Source: Bacteroidota bacterium (lineage in GTDB: Bacteria > Bacteroidota > Ignavibacteria > Ignavibacteriales > Ignavibacteriaceae). From it: 9,005 bases of DNA. This document shows, piece after piece, positions 5,305 to 9,005 of this stretch (the first letter of the stretch is position 1; every line of letters begins with the position of its first letter). The translations under genes were made by a program, and so were the position numbers. The notes below the pieces were generated by a model. That model did no database searches and had not been told where the DNA came from. It worked only from the letters and a program-made list of their open reading frames with translations. The stretch covers positions 1 through 9,005 of the forward strand of contig JAEYUD010000183.1 of the NCBI GenBank assembly GCA_023433685.1, in the 5' to 3' direction.

Positions 5305-6918
5305 ATGGATTTTGACAGATCAAAAATAACCATACTTATTGTTGATGACACACCGGAGAATGTCTCAATTCTTGGTGAGTTTCTTTCGGGCTACCGGGTT
5401 AAAGTGGCACTCGATGGAACTAAAGCCCTTCACATGCTCAGCGATGGGCTCCGCCCGACTCTGATCCTGCTCGATATTATGATGCCCGGGATCGATGGAT
5501 ATGAAGTGTGCCGGCGAATAAAGGCTAACCCTGACACTAAAGATATCCCTGTAATATTCATTACTGCACTTTCAGATCTTGCCGACAAGGTAAAAGGGTT
5601 TGAGTATGGCGCGGTTGACTATATTACAAAGCCATTTCACCTCGCGGAAGTGAATTCACGCATAAACACTCACCTCGGCCTCACGATTTATCGTAAGGAA
5701 CTTGAAAAATCGAACGAGGTTCTTGAAGAAAAGGTGAAAGAAAGAACCCGGGAACTTGAATTGGCGAAGGAGAAGGCGGAGGAAGCGAACATGGTGAAGT
5801 CGCACTTCCTTTCACTCTTCAGCCATGAGATGCGAACCCCGCTTGCCGGAATAATGGGTTTTTCAGAAGCGCTTATCGATGGTGTTGAGGGGAACGAAAA
5901 ACAGCAATATATAAAATATCTTTACGATTCAGCTCAGCGGCTTAAGGGGACGATAGAATCGATTCTGACACTGAAAAATCTTGAATCAGAGACCAAACAA
6001 CTCGTTCCGGTGGATTTCGATGTTAATTCGCGTGTTAATACACTTCTTAAAGGTCATTCAGAGTATGCTGCCAGGAAGGGATTAACATTTGAGGCGACTT
6101 CCCTGTTAACAGAAAATTCAGCTGTACTTGACAGGGGGATGTTTGATGTTATAGTTGATAATATAGTAAGCAACGCCGTAAAATACACTGAAGCGGGCAG
6201 TGTAAAAGTCACACTGCGCGAAGAGGTTATTGATTCACAACGATACATCTGTTTTGTTGTAAAGGACACCGGCCCCGGAATCCCGCAGGAAAAGCACGCG
6301 GTGATATTTGAGGAATTCCGGCAGGTTCATGAAGGGATGCGCCGCAATTTTGAAGGGGTGGGTTTGGGGCTTTCGCTGGTGCGAAAATATATTGATGCCT
6401 GCGGAGGCATGATCGAACTTGAGAGTATAACCGGAAAGGGCTCTGTGTTCACGATCAAACTTCCGGTTCAGAAATTGTCAGAAGTGAAGCCGGCTTCACC
6501 ACTTGAACAACCTCCGGTGCATCTTCCTCCGGGAAAACCCAGGATACTCGTTGTTGAAGATGACCGTGTGAACGCTGAAGTGGCGGAGTATTATCTCCGG
6601 AAAAAATTTGAGGTTTATTTCGCAGCTGACGGTGAAGCAGCACTTCGGGTAGCGAATGAGAATAAATTCCCGGTTATCCTGATGGATATAAATCTCGGTA
6701 AGGGGATGAGTGGCGTTGATGTAACCAAAGAGCTAAGGAAACGGGACGCATACAAAGATATCCCCATTGTCGCCTGCACTGCATTCGCGATGGAGAGCGA
6801 TCGCGTCAGTTTTCTTGAAGCCGGATGCACACATTATCTGGCAAAACCTTATAAGCGTCAGGAGCTCTTTGACGTGTTGCAAAACGCCTGCCCCTGGTTA
6901 TCAGTTCAGCCGGGTTGA
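5305..6918 (+). CDS. Soluble hybrid histidine kinase, REC-HisKA-HATPase-REC
   Basis: 537 residues with no membrane segment or signal peptide. Domains: REC1 (about 7-122) with acidic pair Asp14/Asp15, phospho-acceptor Asp57 in LILLDIMMPG, Thr87 and Lys109; a coiled coil (about 128-165, with EKVKERTREL); HisKA with phospho-acceptor His174 in LFSHEMRTPL; HATPase_c with N-box DNIVSNAVKYT (285-295), G1 DTGPGIP (321-327), F-box FEEFRQ (335-340) and G2 GVGLGLSL (351-358); a Pro-rich linker (about 392-411); and REC2 (about 412-530) with Glu418/Asp419, Asp461 in LMDINLGKGM, Thr492 and Lys514. All catalytic residues appear intact. The N-terminal REC suggests the kinase takes input from another phosphorelay protein rather than a ligand. 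It has no HPt or output domain. Its last 18 bp overlap the 3' end of the opposing kinase gene, which shares its kinase and REC2 modules. Start is the first ATG of the frame before the REC strand, with a weak ribosome binding site. Confidence 0.93.
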   Translation: MDFDRSKITILIVDDTPENVSILGEFLSGYRVKVALDGTKALHMLSDGLRPTLILLDIMMPGIDGYEVCRRIKANPDTKDIPVIFITALSDLADKVKGFEYGAVDYITKPFHLAEVNSRINTHLGLTIYRKELEKSNEVLEEKVKERTRELELAKEKAEEANMVKSHFLSLFSHEMRTPLAGIMGFSEALIDGVEGNEKQQYIKYLYDSAQRLKGTIESILTLKNLESETKQLVPVDFDVNSRVNTLLKGHSEYAARKGLTFEATSLLTENSAVLDRGMFDVIVDNIVSNAVKYTEAGSVKVTLREEVIDSQRYICFVVKDTGPGIPQEKHAVIFEEFRQVHEGMRRNFEGVGLGLSLVRKYIDACGGMIELESITGKGSVFTIKLPVQKLSEVKPASPLEQPPVHLPPGKPRILVVEDDRVNAEVAEYYLRKKFEVYFAADGEAALRVANENKFPVILMDINLGKGMSGVDVTKELRKRDAYKDIPIVACTAFAMESDRVSFLEAGCTHYLAKPYKRQELFDVLQNACPWLSVQPG

Positions 6919-9005
6919 TTCAAGCAGGTTAAGAAATTCTTTTTTTGAGAATGGTTTCGCGAGGTAATGGCTGCAGCCTGCCTCGAGAAATTCTTCACGG
7001 TCACCTGACATGGCAAATGCCGTTATGGCGATCACAGGTGTGTCATTGTATTCAGGCATCTCCCGGATCTTTTTTGTAACTTCAATACCGTTCATCCCCT
7101 TGCCAAGATTTATATCCATGAGGATGACATCAAACTTTTTCCTTTGTATAGCTTCCAGAGCTGATGAACCATCCATGCTGGTTTCGATCTCATACGATCC
7201 TGAAATCAGGAATGAAAGATATTTGATGCTTCCGAGATCATCATCGACGATCAGAATTGACGGTTTATTTGAAGGGGTGATCTCACTTCCTGACCTGTCC
7301 GGAACAGAATCCCTGTGGGGGTAAAGCGGTCCGGTTGCCGCACCAAAATCCACCGGTAATTTAACGGTAAATGATGTACCTTCCCCGGTTTTGCTGGAAC
7401 ACGTAATGCTTCCCCCGAGTTTTTGGATGAATTTTTTTGTCAGCGTCAAACCAAGTCCAACACCTTCAAAGTTGCGGGAAAGCCCTTCACTTGCCTGTCT
7501 GAATTCTTCCCATATCACGCTTTGTTCTTCACGCGGAATCCCGATCCCGGTATCTGTCACCTTCATTCCAAGCTCATTACCGGTTGCGGTAACTTCGAGG
7601 ATCACGCCACCACTTCTCGTAAATTTGACAGCATTGTCAATCAGATTTTTCAGAATTTCGGTCAGAAGTCTTCCATCAGACTTGAATTGACCGATGCCGG
7701 GTTGCGCAACCAAATTTAGATAAAGCCCTTTCTCCTTTGCCGGAAGTGTGTAGGAATTGATCACTTCATTGGCGAGAACTAAAATATCAACTTCCTCCGA
7801 TTTGATCTCGAGCCTTCCGGCTTCGATCCTTGAAAGGTCAAGAATAAGGTTCAGCGTCTCAAGCAGGCGCTTACCGCTTTTGTTTATCATTCCGCCCATA
7901 TCCCTGATCGAAGGCTCTGTTGATTCTTCAGACACTATCTCGGAGAACCCGAGGATGCCGTTCAAAGGTGTTCTGAGTTCATGACTCATGTTCGCGAGGA
8001 AGTTGGTTTTCAACCGGTTCATTTCTTCGGCGTCATCCTTTGCCTGGATGAGTTCTCCTACCATCCTTCTTTTTTCAGTGATATCCTCTTTGATTGCCAC
8101 AAAATTGGTAATAACGCCCTTGTCGTCTTTTACGGGGGAGATCACAGCCTCTTCCCAGTAAAGCTCACCGTTTTTCTTTTTGTTCAGAAATTCACCGTGC
8201 CAGTCGCGTCCGGCAAGGATGGTATCCCACAGAAGCTTGTATTCTTCCCTGGACTTGTTACCCGACTTTAGAATGGAAGTGCGTTTGCCCAAGACATCAC
8301 CTGAAGTGTAGCCGGTTACATTTGTGAACTCTGGATTTACATATTCGATTTTCCCGTCGAGGTCTGTGATCACCACTATTATCGGGCTTTGGGCTATTGC
8401 TGTAGAAAGTTTTTTTGCCTCCACTTCGGCTTCTTTCTTCTTCACATAAAGGCTGAACCCGTTTGCAACTATCTCCAGGGTGGTTATACTTGAATCATCA
8501 TAGGCATCCTGGTCGTTGTAGCTCTGCACAACCATTACACCTTTGGTTTTACCCTCGTGAATGAGAGGCACTCCGAGCCATGCCTTCGCCGGTGTGCCAA
8601 GAATCTCGATAATATTGTCTTCAGCGAGTTGTTTAATTTCATGTTCCCGAAGGTGGAGAGGCCTTTGCTTTTTTATCACAAGCCCGGAGAGGGTTTTTTC
8701 GACGGGCCAACTCTCGAGTTTTTCTGTCTCATCGGTCTCGATCAAGGCATTCAGCATCCCGGTGTTCTCATTGTAGAGAGCAATGAAAAAATTATCAGCA
8801 GGCACCGCGATTTTTAACTCGGCATGAATTGTCGCTATCAGATCGGCAGTGGTTTCGGTAGTTGCCACTGCCCGTGTGATGTTGTAACGCATCTGTTCGA
8901 TTCGTTTCCGCCGTTTCTCATTTGTAATGTCAAGAACAACCGCCAGGAATACCTTGTCACCCTCATACTCCAAATACTGCAAGTGCATTTCGATGTCATA
9001 TAGAG
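6901..9005 (-). CDS. Hybrid histidine kinase, (PAS)-GAF-PAS-HisKA-HATPase-REC (5'-partial)
   Basis: The frame continues past the ATG complement at 8986-8988 to the right edge, reading LYDIEMHLQYLEYEGDKVFLAVVLDIT, which is the end of a PAS domain; that ATG is therefore not the start. Counting from that Met: GAF about 38-180 (LGVPLIHEGKTKGVMVVQS at 138-156), PAS with PAC about 193-305 (VVITDLDGKIEYVNPEF, then YWEEAVISPVKDDKG...VAIKEDITEKR), HisKA with His336 in MSHELRTPLNG, HATPase with N-box NLIDNAVKFT (448-457), DTGIGIP (479-485), EEFRQ (494-498) and GVGLGL (509-514), and C-terminal REC about 576-690 with Asp582/Asp583, Asp625, Thr656 and Lys678. No membrane segment is visible in this part. 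GAF and PAS imply sensing of a small ligand, redox or light-like signal, not identifiable here. Output and HPt are missing, so phosphate must pass to a separate protein. Convergent with and overlapping the plus-strand kinase by 18 bp. Confidence 0.93.
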   Translation of the reverse strand, partial: LYDIEMHLQYLEYEGDKVFLAVVLDITNEKRRKRIEQMRYNITRAVATTETTADLIATIHAELKIAVPADNFFIALYNENTGMLNALIETDETEKLESWPVEKTLSGLVIKKQRPLHLREHEIKQLAEDNIIEILGTPAKAWLGVPLIHEGKTKGVMVVQSYNDQDAYDDSSITTLEIVANGFSLYVKKKEAEVEAKKLSTAIAQSPIIVVITDLDGKIEYVNPEFTNVTGYTSGDVLGKRTSILKSGNKSREEYKLLWDTILAGRDWHGEFLNKKKNGELYWEEAVISPVKDDKGVITNFVAIKEDITEKRRMVGELIQAKDDAEEMNRLKTNFLANMSHELRTPLNGILGFSEIVSEESTEPSIRDMGGMINKSGKRLLETLNLILDLSRIEAGRLEIKSEEVDILVLANEVINSYTLPAKEKGLYLNLVAQPGIGQFKSDGRLLTEILKNLIDNAVKFTRSGGVILEVTATGNELGMKVTDTGIGIPREEQSVIWEEFRQASEGLSRNFEGVGLGLTLTKKFIQKLGGSITCSSKTGEGTSFTVKLPVDFGAATGPLYPHRDSVPDRSGSEITPSNKPSILIVDDDLGSIKYLSFLISGSYEIETSMDGSSALEAIQRKKFDVILMDINLGKGMNGIEVTKKIREMPEYNDTPVIAITAFAMSGDREEFLEAGCSHYLAKPFSKKEFLNLLESTRLN

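Noticed and set aside
7391..8271. Several plus-strand frames opposite the minus-strand kinase
   Set aside because: They are antisense to well-conserved HATPase, HisKA and PAS sequence, and none has recognisable protein features.
8986..8988. True start of the minus-strand kinase at this Met
   Set aside because: The frame continues to the window edge with residues completing a PAS C-terminal strand, so the gene is truncated by the window.

Overview
The window holds the end of a probable carboxylic-acid (tricarboxylate or citramalate-type) catabolic operon followed by two hybrid sensor kinases that converge on each other. GC is moderate. Intergenic spaces carry short tandem heptamer repeats, citrate lyase beta is fused to the acyl carrier protein, and the kinases carry a C-terminal REC with a DINLGKGM-type loop. 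To me this suggests the Bacteroidota/Ignavibacteriota/Chlorobiota group, perhaps an uncultivated Ignavibacteria-like organism. That placement is inference; no rRNA or marker gene is present.

Region 1 (1-5091), plus strand: (i) the C-terminal swivel domain of a homoaconitase-type aconitase-family protein, cut by the left edge; (ii) an MmgE/PrpD-family protein; (iii) a CitD-CitE fusion (citrate lyase acyl carrier protein plus beta subunit); (iv) CitF (citrate lyase alpha subunit), overlapping citDE by 14 nt. A clear intrinsic terminator follows citF. The set fits hydration, dehydration or isomerisation of a tri- or dicarboxylate, then cleavage on an acyl-carrier thioester to acetate and a 2-oxoacid. 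The substrate (citrate, aconitate, 2-methylcitrate, or citramalate/itaconate) cannot be read from the sequence. CitC, CitX and CitG are not in the window.

The 5' half of this operon is full of short repeats. A TTCACAG heptamer array lies in the coding sequence of the aconitase linker. A long CACGGATT fold-back fills the gap before the PrpD-like gene. A GAGTAGC/GAGTTGC heptamer array spans the PrpD-citDE junction and supplies the citDE ribosome binding site and ATG. A related hairpin repeat sits in frame inside the CitD domain. The first copy of the GAG-heptamer array is interrupted by a 15-bp palindrome flanked by GCGA duplications; the second copy shows the uninterrupted arrangement.

Region 2 (5092-5304): an intergenic space with an interrupted short reading frame and no confident gene.

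Region 3 (5305-9005): a soluble REC-HisKA-HATPase-REC hybrid kinase on the plus strand, and a PAS-GAF-PAS-HisKA-HATPase-REC hybrid kinase on the minus strand that runs off the right edge. Their 3' ends overlap by 18 bp, and their kinase and C-terminal REC modules are clearly paralogous. No HPt domain or DNA-binding output domain is present, so their target lies elsewhere.
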